From assembly GCF_025165815.1 (NCBI RefSeq), contig NZ_JAFFZE010000004.1, positions 558,001 through 622,000 of the forward strand: DNA of 64,000 nt, read 5' to 3'. The notes below the pieces were generated by a model. That model made no database searches. It was not told where the DNA came from and saw only the letters and a program-made list of their open reading frames with translations. The DNA comes from Actinophytocola gossypii. GTDB lineage: Bacteria > Actinomycetota > Actinomycetes > Mycobacteriales > Pseudonocardiaceae. Made by a program: the position numbers and the translations under genes. This document shows positions 34,653 through 43,008 of this stretch, one piece after another (position 1 is the first letter of the stretch; every line of letters begins with the position of its first letter).

Positions 34653-35306
34653 ATGCGAGTGCTCCTGATCGAGGACGACAGGGAGATGGCGCACGCGGTC
34701 GCGACCGGGTTGCGGCGCGCGCGCATGGCGGTCGACGTGGTACTCAACGGCGCGGCCGGGCTCGAGCGCGCGCTGGGCAACGACTACGACGTGATCGTGC
34801 TCGACCGGGACCTGCCCGGCATGCATGGCGATGACGTGTGCGCCGAGCTGGTCGCCGCCCGGCCGCGTGCCCGGGTACTGATGCTCACCGCGGCCGCCAC
34901 CAGCGCGGACCTCGTGGACGGACTTGGCCTCGGTGCCGACGACTACCTGCCGAAGCCGTTCGAGTTCCCCGTGCTCGTCGCCCGGATCTGCGCGCTCGCC
35001 CGGCGAGCCCAGCCGGCCATCCCACCGGTTCTGCGGCAAGGGGACCTCGAGGTCGATACCGCGCAACGCCGTGCCCGCAGGGGTGACAGGCAGCTCGACC
35101 TCGCGCCGAAGGAGTTCGGCGTTCTGGAGCTGCTGCTGGCCTCGCAGGGCCGCACCGTCTCGGCGGAGGAGATGCTCGAACGCGTCTGGGACGAGGCGAC
35201 CGACCCGTTCACGAGCGCCGTCAAGATCACCATCAGCAGGCTCAGGGCCAAGCTCGGGGAACCGCCGGTGATCGAGACGGTGGCCAGGTCCGGCTACCGG
35301 ATCTGA
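34653..35306 (+). CDS. OmpR/PhoB-family response regulator
   Basis: A 217-residue regulator. The receiver domain starts MRVLLIEDDREMA, with the phospho-acceptor Asp in VIVLDRDLPGMHGDD and the conserved Lys in YLPKPFEFP. The winged-helix output domain (about 125-217) has LAPKEFGVLELLLASQGR and FTSAVKITISRLRAKLGEPPVIETV. It is transcribed divergently from the lipoprotein/MacAB operon (145-base gap), which is its most likely target. It is followed by its kinase after two bases. Confidence 0.95.
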   Translation: MRVLLIEDDREMAHAVATGLRRARMAVDVVLNGAAGLERALGNDYDVIVLDRDLPGMHGDDVCAELVAARPRARVLMLTAAATSADLVDGLGLGADDYLPKPFEFPVLVARICALARRAQPAIPPVLRQGDLEVDTAQRRARRGDRQLDLAPKEFGVLELLLASQGRTVSAEEMLERVWDEATDPFTSAVKITISRLRAKLGEPPVIETVARSGYRI

Positions 35307-35308
35307 GG

Positions 35309-36463
35309 ATGCGGATGCGTGTGTTCCCGTCGCCCCGACGCAGCGTCCGGCTGCGCCTTTCCCTGCTCTACGGCGTGTTGTTCCTGGTCTCGGGTACCGC
35401 GTTGCTCGCGGTGACCTACCTGCTGCTGTTCCACACCGGTGGTTCCGTCTACATGCCGGGGCCCGAAGGGGCCGACGCGCTGCCGGTCGCCCCGGCTTCT
35501 CCGCCGGCGGAGAAGGCCCACCTCGAAGATGCGCTCCGTGATCAGCGCGATGCCGACCAGCGCGACTTCCTGCTTCAGGGCGGGATCGCGCTGGCACTCA
35601 TGACGGTGGTCTCCGTCGTGCTCGGCTGGCTGGTTGCCGGGCGGCTGTTGCGTCCGCTGCGGACGGTCACCAGCACCGCGCGGGACATCTCGGCCACCAA
35701 CCTGCACCAGCGGCTCGCGCTGAGCGGTCCCGACGACGAGCTGAAACAGCTCGGTGACACGTTCGACGGACTGCTGGAACGCCTGGAGCGATCCTTCCGG
35801 TCACAGCGCCAGTTCGTCGCCAACGCCTCCCACGAGCTGCGCACGCCGCTGGCCCGGCAACGGACCCTGGGGCAGGTCGCCCTGTCCGATCCCGGCGCCA
35901 CCGTGGAGTCGCTGCGAGAGGCGCACGAGCGGATCATCCTCGCGGGCAGGCAGCAGGAGCGGCTGATCGAGGCGATGCTCACCCTCGCCCGCGGCGAGGG
36001 TGGCCTGGACCGGCGTGAGCCGCTCGATCTCGCCACGGTGGCGGACGAGGTCCTGCTCGCGCAGCGTGCGGACGCCGCGCGGCGGGGTCTGCGGCTGAGC
36101 TCGGCACTCGGCCCCACGTCCGTCACCGGTGACCCGCGGCTGCTCGAACGCGTGATCGCCAACCTCGTCGACAACGCACTGCGGTACAACGTCTCCGGTG
36201 GCCACGTGGAGGTCGCGACGGGCACCTCGGAAGGGCACAGCGTGCTCACGGTGAGCAACACCGGGCCGGTCGTACGGGAGCAGGACGTCGAAAGAATCTT
36301 CCGTCCCTTTCAGCGGGCCGCCGCCGACCGCACGGGCAACGACGGCGGAATCGGCCTCGGACTGTCCATCGTGGACGCCGTCGTCACCGCGCACGGCGCC
36401 ACGATCACCGCGCGCCCCAACCCGGGTGGCGGCCTTACGGTGACCATCACGTTCGCCCACTGA
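35309..36463 (+). CDS. Two-transmembrane sensor histidine kinase
   Basis: A 384-residue kinase with transmembrane helices at about residues 15-40 and 92-112 enclosing a short extracellular sensor. It has a HAMP domain (RLLRPLRTVTSTARDIS to LERLERSF), the H-box FVANASHELRTPLARQR, the N-box RVIANLVDNALRYN, and F/G2 boxes IFRPF and GIGLGLSIV. It pairs with the OmpR-type regulator. Its small extracellular loop suggests it senses the membrane or the exported substrate of the adjacent MacAB-like system. Confidence 0.95.
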   Translation: MRMRVFPSPRRSVRLRLSLLYGVLFLVSGTALLAVTYLLLFHTGGSVYMPGPEGADALPVAPASPPAEKAHLEDALRDQRDADQRDFLLQGGIALALMTVVSVVLGWLVAGRLLRPLRTVTSTARDISATNLHQRLALSGPDDELKQLGDTFDGLLERLERSFRSQRQFVANASHELRTPLARQRTLGQVALSDPGATVESLREAHERIILAGRQQERLIEAMLTLARGEGGLDRREPLDLATVADEVLLAQRADAARRGLRLSSALGPTSVTGDPRLLERVIANLVDNALRYNVSGGHVEVATGTSEGHSVLTVSNTGPVVREQDVERIFRPFQRAAADRTGNDGGIGLGLSIVDAVVTAHGATITARPNPGGGLTVTITFAH

Positions 36464-36956
36464 GCAGGTGAGGGGGTCCTGTACCGCAAGAGGGCCGCTG
36501 GGTATGGTCGTCGCCGATGACAGCGGGCCGGGTGGGCCGGAAGGTGTGGTCGCGGGCGATCGAGCCCGCGGACCAGCGCTGCCTCGTGGGGTTCGACCGG
36601 GCCGCGGCTCGCGGACATCGGCCAGGGTGTGTCGACCCGTGCGCGGATCGTTCCGTGGACCGAGTTGGGTCCTTGTTTCCACTCTGGATGTTACTGTCCT
36701 CGCGTAGTTTGCGGTAGGGCATGATCACATCCGGATTGGTCTGTCGTGCGGGCTTGGCCGCGGGGCATGTGGGCGGCGTCGGCGTTCCCTTGGCGCGGTT
36801 ACGGTGACGTCCATCGGGTTCGACCGCTGGTAAGCGGATTGTCATTTCGTTGGATGTGGTGTTCGGGCCGCCGTCGGGGTGGGAGCCTGCACGAGACCTC
36901 GCGCCAGCCGGCGGGGCCAGTTGGCCGGCGCGAGGTCTCGGGCTTCTTCTCGCTCT
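36464..36956. other. Non-coding stretch without recognisable content
   Basis: About 490 bases downstream of the sensor kinase. A long minus-strand frame crosses it, but its composition (very rich in Arg, Pro and Ser) and the lack of any family motif mark it as a shadow frame. No clear hairpin plus T-run was found. Confidence 0.45.
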
Positions 36957-37110
36957 ACACGGGCTCGACGGCGACGCGCGGCTCGGTGTCGAGCTCCAGC
37001 TCCACGTCGGCCTCTTCGCCGATCGCGACACCTGCGGCCGCCGGTCGGCGTCGCTGAGGCCGAACAGGCGACGGCCGCGCGCCCCGCCGAACGCCTCCAC
37101 CACCTCGGGC
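36957..37110 (-). pseudogene. Remnant of a DUF1905/YdeI-like protein
   Basis: In two adjacent minus-strand frames one reads VVEAFGGARGRRLFGLSDADRR, then AAGVAIGEEADVELELDTEP. The second string matches the end of DUF1905 domains (AAGVxxGDxVxVxLELDTEPR). The beta-hairpin that should lie between is missing and the frames differ by one base, so this is an internally deleted and frameshifted fragment. Confidence 0.5.
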
Positions 37111-37192
37111 GGACTTCCAGCCCCGCATGGGCTCGGGCGGCTCGACGAGGGCGCGAAGCTTCACGGCCCTCCTTGCTGGCTGTCCTCGGTGG

Positions 37193-37606
37193 CTACTTCG
37201 CGGAGGGCTGATCGTTGCCCTGAGCGGTGTAGCCGACGCGCCAGATGTATCCGTCCAGGTCGGCGAAGGTGCCGCCGTAACCGCCCCACGGCAAGGCGTC
37301 GGCGGGCTTGAGGATGGTGGCGCCGGCCTTCTCGGCCTGCGCCATCATCTCGTCCACTCGCGCCTCACTACCGAGCTCGTAGGTGAGGACCAGTCCGCTG
37401 AAGCCGTTGCCGTCCGGGTTCGTGCCCACCAGGTCTGCCAGGCCTTCGCGGCCGTAGAGGCCGACAGGCGAGGCGCCGTCGGACTCGAAGAACACCGAGA
37501 TGCCGTAGTCGTTCTTGATCTTCCAGCCGAGGCCGTCGGTGTAGAACCGCTTGGCGTCCTCCATGTTCCGGACGCCGAGCAGGGTCGGGATCACGTGCGC
37601 TGTCAT
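37193..37606 (-). CDS. VOC-family (glyoxalase-like) protein
   Basis: A 137-residue VOC-fold protein. It has MTAHVIPTLLGVRNMEDAKRF as first beta-alpha unit, VFFESDGASPVGLYGREGLA, and a second module with EKAGATILKPADALPWGGYGGTFADLDGYIWRV, typical of bleomycin-resistance/dioxygenase-like proteins. GAAGGAGA lies six bases before the ATG at 37606; a longer frame to 37717 lacks this. It is divergent from the ECF sigma factor (124-base gap), so the two may be co-regulated. Confidence 0.9.
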   Translation of the reverse strand: MTAHVIPTLLGVRNMEDAKRFYTDGLGWKIKNDYGISVFFESDGASPVGLYGREGLADLVGTNPDGNGFSGLVLTYELGSEARVDEMMAQAEKAGATILKPADALPWGGYGGTFADLDGYIWRVGYTAQGNDQPSAK

Positions 37607-37730
37607 GTTGCATCTCCTTCTGTTCGAGGTGTGTACGGTGCCTGAACCAGCAGGTGAACCGCCGGATGTCACATCGGCGCGGGTTCGCCGGTCAATCGGT
37701 ATGACAGGCCGAGACAAAGGAATGTGACAG

Positions 37731-38594
37731 ATGGTCGAGCAGGATTGGCTGAGCGAGCGGTTCGCCGAGCACCAGAGTCGCTTGCACGCGGTGGCCTACC
37801 GGATGCTCGGCTCACCCGGTGAGGCCGAGGACGCGGTGCAGGAGGCGTGGCTGCGGGTCAGCCGCGCCGGCACCGGCCAAGTGGAGAATCTGGCCGGGTG
37901 GCTGACCACGATCACGGCCCGGGTCTGCCTGAACATGCTCGAAGCACGGCGGGCCCGACGTGAGGAATCGGCCGGGGCGCTGCCGCCAGAGCCGGCCGCG
38001 CCACACTCCGACATCCGCTCGGCCGACCCCGAGGACGAGGCGCTGCTCGCCGATTCGGTCGGTGTCGCACTGATGGTGGTGCTGGACACCCTGACTCCCG
38101 CTGAACGGCTCGCGTTCGTCCTGCACGACATCTTCGCTGTGTCGTTCGGCGAGATCGGCGCCGTCATCGACCGCTCCCCGGCCGCGGCCCGGCAGTTGGC
38201 CAGCCGGGCCCGGCGCCGGGTGCAGGGCGCGGCGGAGGCGTCCGATGCAGCCCGATCGGCGAAGCGGGACATCATCGAGGCCTTCCTCGCCGCCTCCCGA
38301 AGCGGGGACTTCGCCGCCCTGCTCGAACTGCTCGACCCGAACGCCGCGGCCCTGGACGTCCGCGGCGCCCCTGCGGTGGCGTCATTCTTCGCCGGCCGAG
38401 CGCAGGCCGCCCGGCTCGCGTTGGTCGACGGCGTTCCGGCGGCCGTCTGGCTGCACCGCGGCCGGCCGAAGGCCGTCTTCACATTCACCATCGGCAGCGG
38501 GAAGATCACCAACATCACCATCGACACCGACCTGGGCCGCCTCGACAGCCTGGCGATTGTCCTGCTTCACACCGACGACAAGGAACGGCGATGA
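37731..38594 (+). CDS. ECF sigma factor with C-terminal SnoaL-like domain (ECF41/SigJ type)
   Basis: A 287-residue sigma factor. Region 2 (about 8-75) has FAEHQSRLHAVAYRMLGSPGEAEDAVQEAWLR. Region 4 (about 115-170) has LTPAERLAFVLHDIFAVSFGEIGAVIDRSPAAARQLASRAR. A SnoaL-like extension (about 180-287, FLAASRSGDFAALLELLDP) follows. In such sigma factors the tail controls activity in place of an anti-sigma factor. Its stop overlaps a VOC gene (ATGA) and a second VOC gene is divergent, matching the habit of this group to sit beside small oxidoreductase or VOC targets. Confidence 0.93.
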   Translation: MVEQDWLSERFAEHQSRLHAVAYRMLGSPGEAEDAVQEAWLRVSRAGTGQVENLAGWLTTITARVCLNMLEARRARREESAGALPPEPAAPHSDIRSADPEDEALLADSVGVALMVVLDTLTPAERLAFVLHDIFAVSFGEIGAVIDRSPAAARQLASRARRRVQGAAEASDAARSAKRDIIEAFLAASRSGDFAALLELLDPNAAALDVRGAPAVASFFAGRAQAARLALVDGVPAAVWLHRGRPKAVFTFTIGSGKITNITIDTDLGRLDSLAIVLLHTDDKERR

Positions 38595-39097
38595 CCCGGC
38601 CTTCCCGGCAGGTCCGTGCCACCGGCATGAACCTCAAGCTCTCGTCGTGGGCCCTGGCCGTCCACGACCTGAACGAGGCACTCGGCTTCTACCGTGACGT
38701 GCTCGGCTTCGAGGTACACGCCGACGCCGAATCCGAGGCGACACGGCGAGTGAGCGTCGGCCCGCGGTCGCAGCCGGACATGCAGATCTTCCTCCAATCA
38801 CCGGGAACGGATCCACGTGTCTCGCCAGCCGACCGGCAGATGATCGAGGACCTGATGGCCAACGGCCTGCTCGGCCAGCGTCTCGTCTTCCTGACCGACA
38901 ACTGCGACACCACCTTCGAGCACATCGAGGCCGCAGGCGCTGAAGTGATGCAAGAACCGATCAACCAGCCCGACGGTGCCCGCGACTGCGCCTTCCTCGA
39001 CCCTTCCGGCAACATGCTGCGTTTCACCCAGACGCGTCAGATGAACCGTGCACTCGCATACCGACGGACAAGCCGCGAAGGCCCCCAGGCACCCTGA
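38591..39097 (+). CDS. VOC-family (glyoxalase/bleomycin-resistance-like) protein
   Basis: A 168-residue protein with VOC modules: LKLSSWALAVHDLNEALGFYRDVLGFEVH, then QMIEDLMANGLLGQRLVFLTDNC, then EAAGAEVMQEPINQPDGARDCAFLDPSGNMLRF. The ATG overlaps the sigma-factor stop, so it is translationally coupled and a likely member of the sigma factor's operon. An internal ATG near residue 13 (MNLKLSS) could be the true start. The substrate is unknown. Confidence 0.9.
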   Translation: MTRPSRQVRATGMNLKLSSWALAVHDLNEALGFYRDVLGFEVHADAESEATRRVSVGPRSQPDMQIFLQSPGTDPRVSPADRQMIEDLMANGLLGQRLVFLTDNCDTTFEHIEAAGAEVMQEPINQPDGARDCAFLDPSGNMLRFTQTRQMNRALAYRRTSREGPQAP

Positions 39098-39209
39098 ACG
39101 CGGCCGCCAGGGAAACACTGGTGGACCACCGCGCCGATCGCGAAAGCCATCGCCCGTCGCTCGGCTTGTCGCGTTGGTTTGACGAAACGGTAGGGCAAGA
39201 TCTGTTGTC

Positions 39210-40088
39210 ATGACCAACGGCGAACCAACCTTCGTGCTAGTTACTGGTTCTGGGGCCACCTCGTTTCTGTGGAACCCAGTGGTCAGAGAGCTCGTGCTGC
39301 GTGGGCATCGTGCCTTGCCCGTCGAGTTGCCCGGCCACGGGTTCGACACGGTGTTCCCCGCGGGCTACGGGAGCCCGCAGGACCTCGAGCTTTTCACCGG
39401 CGCACGCTCACCGGTGGCCGGGCTTACGCTCGACGACTACGCCGAGCACACCCTCGGTCTCGTGCGCCGGGCCGCTCAGCACGGCCCCGTTGTTCTGGTG
39501 GGCCACAGCCTGGGCGGCAGCACCGTCACTCGGGTAGCCAACACCGCCTCCGACCTGCTGGCCCACGTGGTCTACCTCAGCGCCTACTGCTGTGTGGACT
39601 CACCCACTGTGGTCGGCTACGCGCCCACCGCTCCGACACCGGACAGCCCGCTCGCGCGGGCGCGGCAAATGGCGTTCCTCGGTGATCCCCGCCGTACCGG
39701 CGTGACACGGACCAACCCCATGACTGCCGACCCCGACGTGCTGGCCGTCCAGCACGCCCTACTCGTGGCCGACCTCGACCCCGCACACGTGCCCGCAGTA
39801 CTCGCCTACGCCACCCAGCCCGACGAGCCGCTGCAGGTCGTCCTCGCCGACGCCCAGGTCGACCCCGGGACATGGGGGCGACTGCCGCGCACCTACGTCC
39901 GGACCAGCCAGGACGAGGTTGTCCCCATCGAGGTGCAGGACCGCATGATCGCCGAAGCCGACCATCTCACCCCCACGAACCCCTTTACCGTGCACACCAT
40001 CGCCGGAAGCCACTTCGTACCGATCACCCGCGCCACCGAGGTGGCCGACATCCTCATCACCACATCGGATAGCAGGTTGGTTACGTAG
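39210..40088 (+). CDS. Alpha/beta hydrolase
   Basis: A 292-residue alpha/beta-hydrolase with the oxyanion-region VTGSGATSFLWNPVVREL, nucleophile elbow VVLVGHSLGG, a late acidic residue region TSQDEVVPIEVQDRM, and the catalytic His in TIAGSHFVPITRATEV. It has no signal peptide, so it is cytoplasmic. It resembles esterases of the salicylate-esterase/hydroxynitrile-lyase-like group. It stands alone between the sigma-factor operon and a transposase graveyard. Confidence 0.9.
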   Translation: MTNGEPTFVLVTGSGATSFLWNPVVRELVLRGHRALPVELPGHGFDTVFPAGYGSPQDLELFTGARSPVAGLTLDDYAEHTLGLVRRAAQHGPVVLVGHSLGGSTVTRVANTASDLLAHVVYLSAYCCVDSPTVVGYAPTAPTPDSPLARARQMAFLGDPRRTGVTRTNPMTADPDVLAVQHALLVADLDPAHVPAVLAYATQPDEPLQVVLADAQVDPGTWGRLPRTYVRTSQDEVVPIEVQDRMIAEADHLTPTNPFTVHTIAGSHFVPITRATEVADILITTSDSRLVT

Positions 40089-40099
40089 AGGGCGCAGCC

Positions 40100-40450
40100 T
40101 CACCTTGGCTTGAGCTTCAACCTGTTCGGCGGGGTCGTGGGGTGCTGGACTTGGTTGCCTTGCCGCTGCGTGGTTTTCGTTGGTTTACGCTGGTGACGAC
40201 GTGGACGTCGTGGCGTGGGGCTGGTCGTGGGCTGGGGTGGCCGGTGGGGCGTCCGGGGCCAGGCCGGGTGGGTTTGGCGCATCGGCCGGAGAGCCGATCG
40301 GCGGCGCAGATCGGTGGTTTGGTCTCTGGCGAGGCGGAGTTGCGCGTAGGCGGCGAGGACGAGCCAGGTCCAGCGGTCGCCCTGTTCGGGTGTGCGCAGC
40401 TTCGGGCATGTCCAGCCCAACGTCTGAGTATCGATCTCGACCCCCCGATG
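40100..40450 (-). pseudogene. C-terminal remnant of a transposase (first family)
   Basis: The minus frame reads VEIDTQTLGWTCPKLRTPEQ then GDRWTWLVLAAYAQLRLARD, the conserved end of a large actinobacterial transposase family of the NF041680 kind. After about 40280 the frame degrades, and no N-terminal two-thirds exists. No terminal inverted repeats were seen. It is a dead fragment lying antisense to, and partly adjoining, a second transposase remnant. Confidence 0.7.
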
Positions 40451-40890
40451 GTCGACCTGCTCTGGCGGCCCAGCGGGGTGGCGAGGAGATCGCGGACGGG
40501 CGTGCGGGTCGGCAGTGGGCGTTGCCGCTGGCTGATCGGTACTGCTGGTCGCGGTGTACTGGCGGACGAACCTGACGATGCGCCAGATCGGGCCGCTGTT
40601 CGGGGTGTCCCACTCCGCAGCGCGCCGGGTGATCGACAAGGTCGGCCCCTGTTGGCGCTGGCGCCAGTGCGCAAACGGCGGATCGACTCGGTCGCGATCG
40701 TGGACGGCACACTAGCGCCGAGCCGCGACCACCGGCTCGCGGCGCCGTCAAAGAACTACCGCTACTCCACGAACGTGCAGATCGCGATCGACGCCGATAC
40801 TCGCTTGGTGATCGCCACCGGCGACCCCGCAACCAGGTGACCGCAACGACACCACCGTCTACCGCGACTCCGCGTTACGCCACCTCCGAC
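40440..40890 (+). pseudogene. Frameshifted IS5-type DDE transposase remnant (second family)
   Basis: Three plus-strand frames together give the usual order: GRQWALPLADR, then a helix-turn-helix TNLTMRQIGPLFGVSHSAAR, then the catalytic block VAIVDGTLAPSRDHRLAAPS, KNYRYSTNVQIAIDADTRLV and ATGDP. After one more frameshift the stretch RNDTTVYRDSALRHL follows. Only the first Asp of the DDE triad (VDGT) remains; the second half is missing. At least two frameshifts were found. Confidence 0.75.
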
Positions 40891-41025
40891 GGCCGTCGGC
40901 TCGGAGCCGGTGACTCCGGGTCCCCGCTGGTGGCCTCCGACGACGAGACCGTGGTCGGGGTGCCGCCCGGCACACCGAAGGGGGCCGGCGCCCCGAACGT
41001 TGTGTCCCATGAGGTCGTCGCGTAA
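40891..41025 (+). pseudogene. C-terminal fragment of a trypsin-like (S1) serine protease
   Basis: The frame reads RRLGAGDSGSPLVASDDETVV and ends PNVVSHEVVA before a stop at 41023-41025. GDSGSP is the active-site serine motif of chymotrypsin-like proteases, followed by the normal downstream strand. The His and Asp parts are missing, replaced upstream by transposase sequence. This is likely the surviving tail of a protease gene broken by the insertion. Confidence 0.6.
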
Positions 41026-41112
41026 CGCCGTGTTCAGAAGTGCGGCATACGCTGCTCGCCGAGAGATCGCTGACAGCCGCGTTCTCGGAACGGGCAGGGA
41101 GAACCGATACCG

Positions 41113-42612
41113 ATGACGGATGATTCGCAGCAGGACTCGACGTTCACTCGGCGCCGGCTCCTTGGTACCGCGACCGCGGGAGGCGCCGCGGCGGCGGCCT
41201 CGTTGTTGCCATCCAGTGTCCAGAAGGCACTGGCCACTCCATCGACGAGCAAGCGACCGTCCCTACGCGACGTCGAGCACGTCGTGCTCCTGATGCAGGA
41301 GAACCGGAGCTTCGACCATTACTTCGGCACGATGTCGGGTGTCGCCGGATTCTCCGACCCGGACGCGATCCGGCTCCCGACCGGCCGCAACGTCTTCTAC
41401 CAGCCAACGGACCAGAATGCCGACGGCTACGTGCTTCCGTTCCACCTGGACAGTCGGACCACGTCGGCGCAGGGGATGCCGACGGCGGGCGACTACGCCT
41501 GGGACCCCGCGCACATGGCGTGGAACGAGGGCAAGATGGACATGTGGCTGCCGGCCAGCTACCGGTACTTCCAGGGGAACAAGGAGCACATCCCGCGGCT
41601 CATGGGGTACTTCGAGGAACAGGACATCCCGTTCCACCGCGCCCTCGCTGACGCGTTCACGATCTGCGACCACTACCACTGCTCGATCCTCGGCTCCACC
41701 ACACCGAACCGAGTCATGTGGGAGACCGGCGGGGTGGACCCCGACGGCAAGGCCGGCGGTCCCATTCTCATCAACGCGATGAACGAGAACCGCTGGCGGA
41801 CGTACGCGGAGAACCTCACCGACGCCGGGGTGAGCTGGCGCTTCTACCAGGAAGAAGGGGGCATGCGGAGCCAGACGGGCTGGTTCAAGGCCTTCCGGGA
41901 GGCGCCCAGCACGTCCCCGCTGTACACGAACAGCCGAACCGTCTCCACCGGCCAGTTCGAGTACGACGCGATCAACGACCGGTTGCCGTCGGTGAGCTGG
42001 CTGTTCCCGCCCACCGACCAGAACGAGCACCCCAACCAGTCCATGCCGGCGGCCGGTGCGCAGTACATCGCGTCGAAGATCGACGCGATCGCGGCCAACC
42101 CCGACGTGTGGGCCAAGACCGTGCTGATCCTGGTCTGGGACGAAAACGGCGGCATGTTCGACCACGTCCCGCCGCCCACGCCGCCGCCGGGCACGCCCGA
42201 GGAGTTCGTGACACTGACCTCCCCAGGTGGCGTCAACGGCGGCGGACGTCCCCTCGGCGCCGGGTTCCGCGTTCCCTGCATCATCATCTCCCCGTGGACG
42301 GCCGGCGGCTGGGTGTGCAGTGAGCCGTTCGACCACACCTCCAACCTGCGGTTCCTGGAGAGGGTGACCGGGGTGGCGGCCTCGAACATCAGTGGCTGGC
42401 GGCGGGACACGTTCGGCGATCTCACCTCGGCGTTCCGCTTCCGGGGCAGGGCGGCCGAGCCGCCCACCGTGCCGAGCACGTCGGGGCACCTGGCGCTGGC
42501 CAAGTACGAGGTGGCGAACCTGCCGGAGCCCGCCTTCCCCGAGGATCACCAGACTCCCCCGGTCCAGGAGCGCGGCCGTCGCCCCAGCACTCGGCCTCCC
42601 GGCCCACGCTGA
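41113..42612 (+). CDS. Tat-exported phospholipase C / acid-phosphatase-like phosphoesterase
   Basis: A 499-residue protein with a twin-arginine signal (FTRRRLLGTATAGGAAAAASLL) and cleavage near ALATPS. The phosphoesterase signature VVLLMQENRSFDHYFGTMSG is at about residue 58, ICDHYHCSILGSTTPNRVMW is in the middle, and VLILVWDENGGMFDHVPPP is a later metal-site block. This is the non-hemolytic phospholipase C family, which releases phosphate from phospholipids outside the cell. The C-terminal 40 residues are Pro/Arg rich. It is followed by a strong hairpin at 42637. Confidence 0.93.
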   Translation: MTDDSQQDSTFTRRRLLGTATAGGAAAAASLLPSSVQKALATPSTSKRPSLRDVEHVVLLMQENRSFDHYFGTMSGVAGFSDPDAIRLPTGRNVFYQPTDQNADGYVLPFHLDSRTTSAQGMPTAGDYAWDPAHMAWNEGKMDMWLPASYRYFQGNKEHIPRLMGYFEEQDIPFHRALADAFTICDHYHCSILGSTTPNRVMWETGGVDPDGKAGGPILINAMNENRWRTYAENLTDAGVSWRFYQEEGGMRSQTGWFKAFREAPSTSPLYTNSRTVSTGQFEYDAINDRLPSVSWLFPPTDQNEHPNQSMPAAGAQYIASKIDAIAANPDVWAKTVLILVWDENGGMFDHVPPPTPPPGTPEEFVTLTSPGGVNGGGRPLGAGFRVPCIIISPWTAGGWVCSEPFDHTSNLRFLERVTGVAASNISGWRRDTFGDLTSAFRFRGRAAEPPTVPSTSGHLALAKYEVANLPEPAFPEDHQTPPVQERGRRPSTRPPGPR

Positions 42613-42636
42613 CCCGAGTGCACGAGCGACAGGTCG

Positions 42637-42664
42637 GGGCCGTTCGCTGGGTGACGAACGGCCC
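42637..42664 (+). terminator. Strong hairpin downstream of the phospholipase C gene
   Basis: GGGCCGTTCG (42637-42646) pairs perfectly with CGAACGGCCC (42655-42664) around an eight-base loop, 25 bases after the stop codon. No T-run follows, which is usual for high-GC actinobacterial terminators. Confidence 0.7.
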
Positions 42665-43008
42665 TGCCTCCGGTCGGTCAGGCGGCCTGGGCAGCGCGGG
42701 TTTGTGCTCACCGGAGCCCGGAATGCAGGAACGCGTCGGTGCTCCGGCGCGCGGCAACCAGGTACACGGCCACGACGGGCAGCGTCGCGACCTACCGCCC
42801 TGCCGTCCATCGGCGAGCCGATGCGTGTTCTGGGCCGCCCGGCCCGCCGAGGGACACGGGATGCCGTCGTCGAGGTCAGCCGTGGCGACGCGGCCCCATG
42901 ACCTCGCGGACCGCCACCGGACCATCCCACCGACCATCGCCGACAGCGATTCCAGCCCTGCGCTGATCGGTTCCTCCTCGGCCGCCCTCGGAGACCGGAT
43001 GGGCTCGG
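42665..43008. other. Convergent intergenic gap without a gene
   Basis: About 340 bases between the phospholipase terminator and the end of the minus-strand catabolic operon. No family features in any frame. Confidence 0.5.

Noticed and set aside
36447-37103. Minus-strand ORF of 218 codons
   Set aside because: Mostly low-complexity Arg/Pro/Ser sequence; only its first part is explained as a DUF1905 remnant.
41263-42930. Long minus-strand open frame opposite phospholipase C
   Set aside because: The plus strand encodes a clear Tat-exported phospholipase; the opposite frame has no domain.
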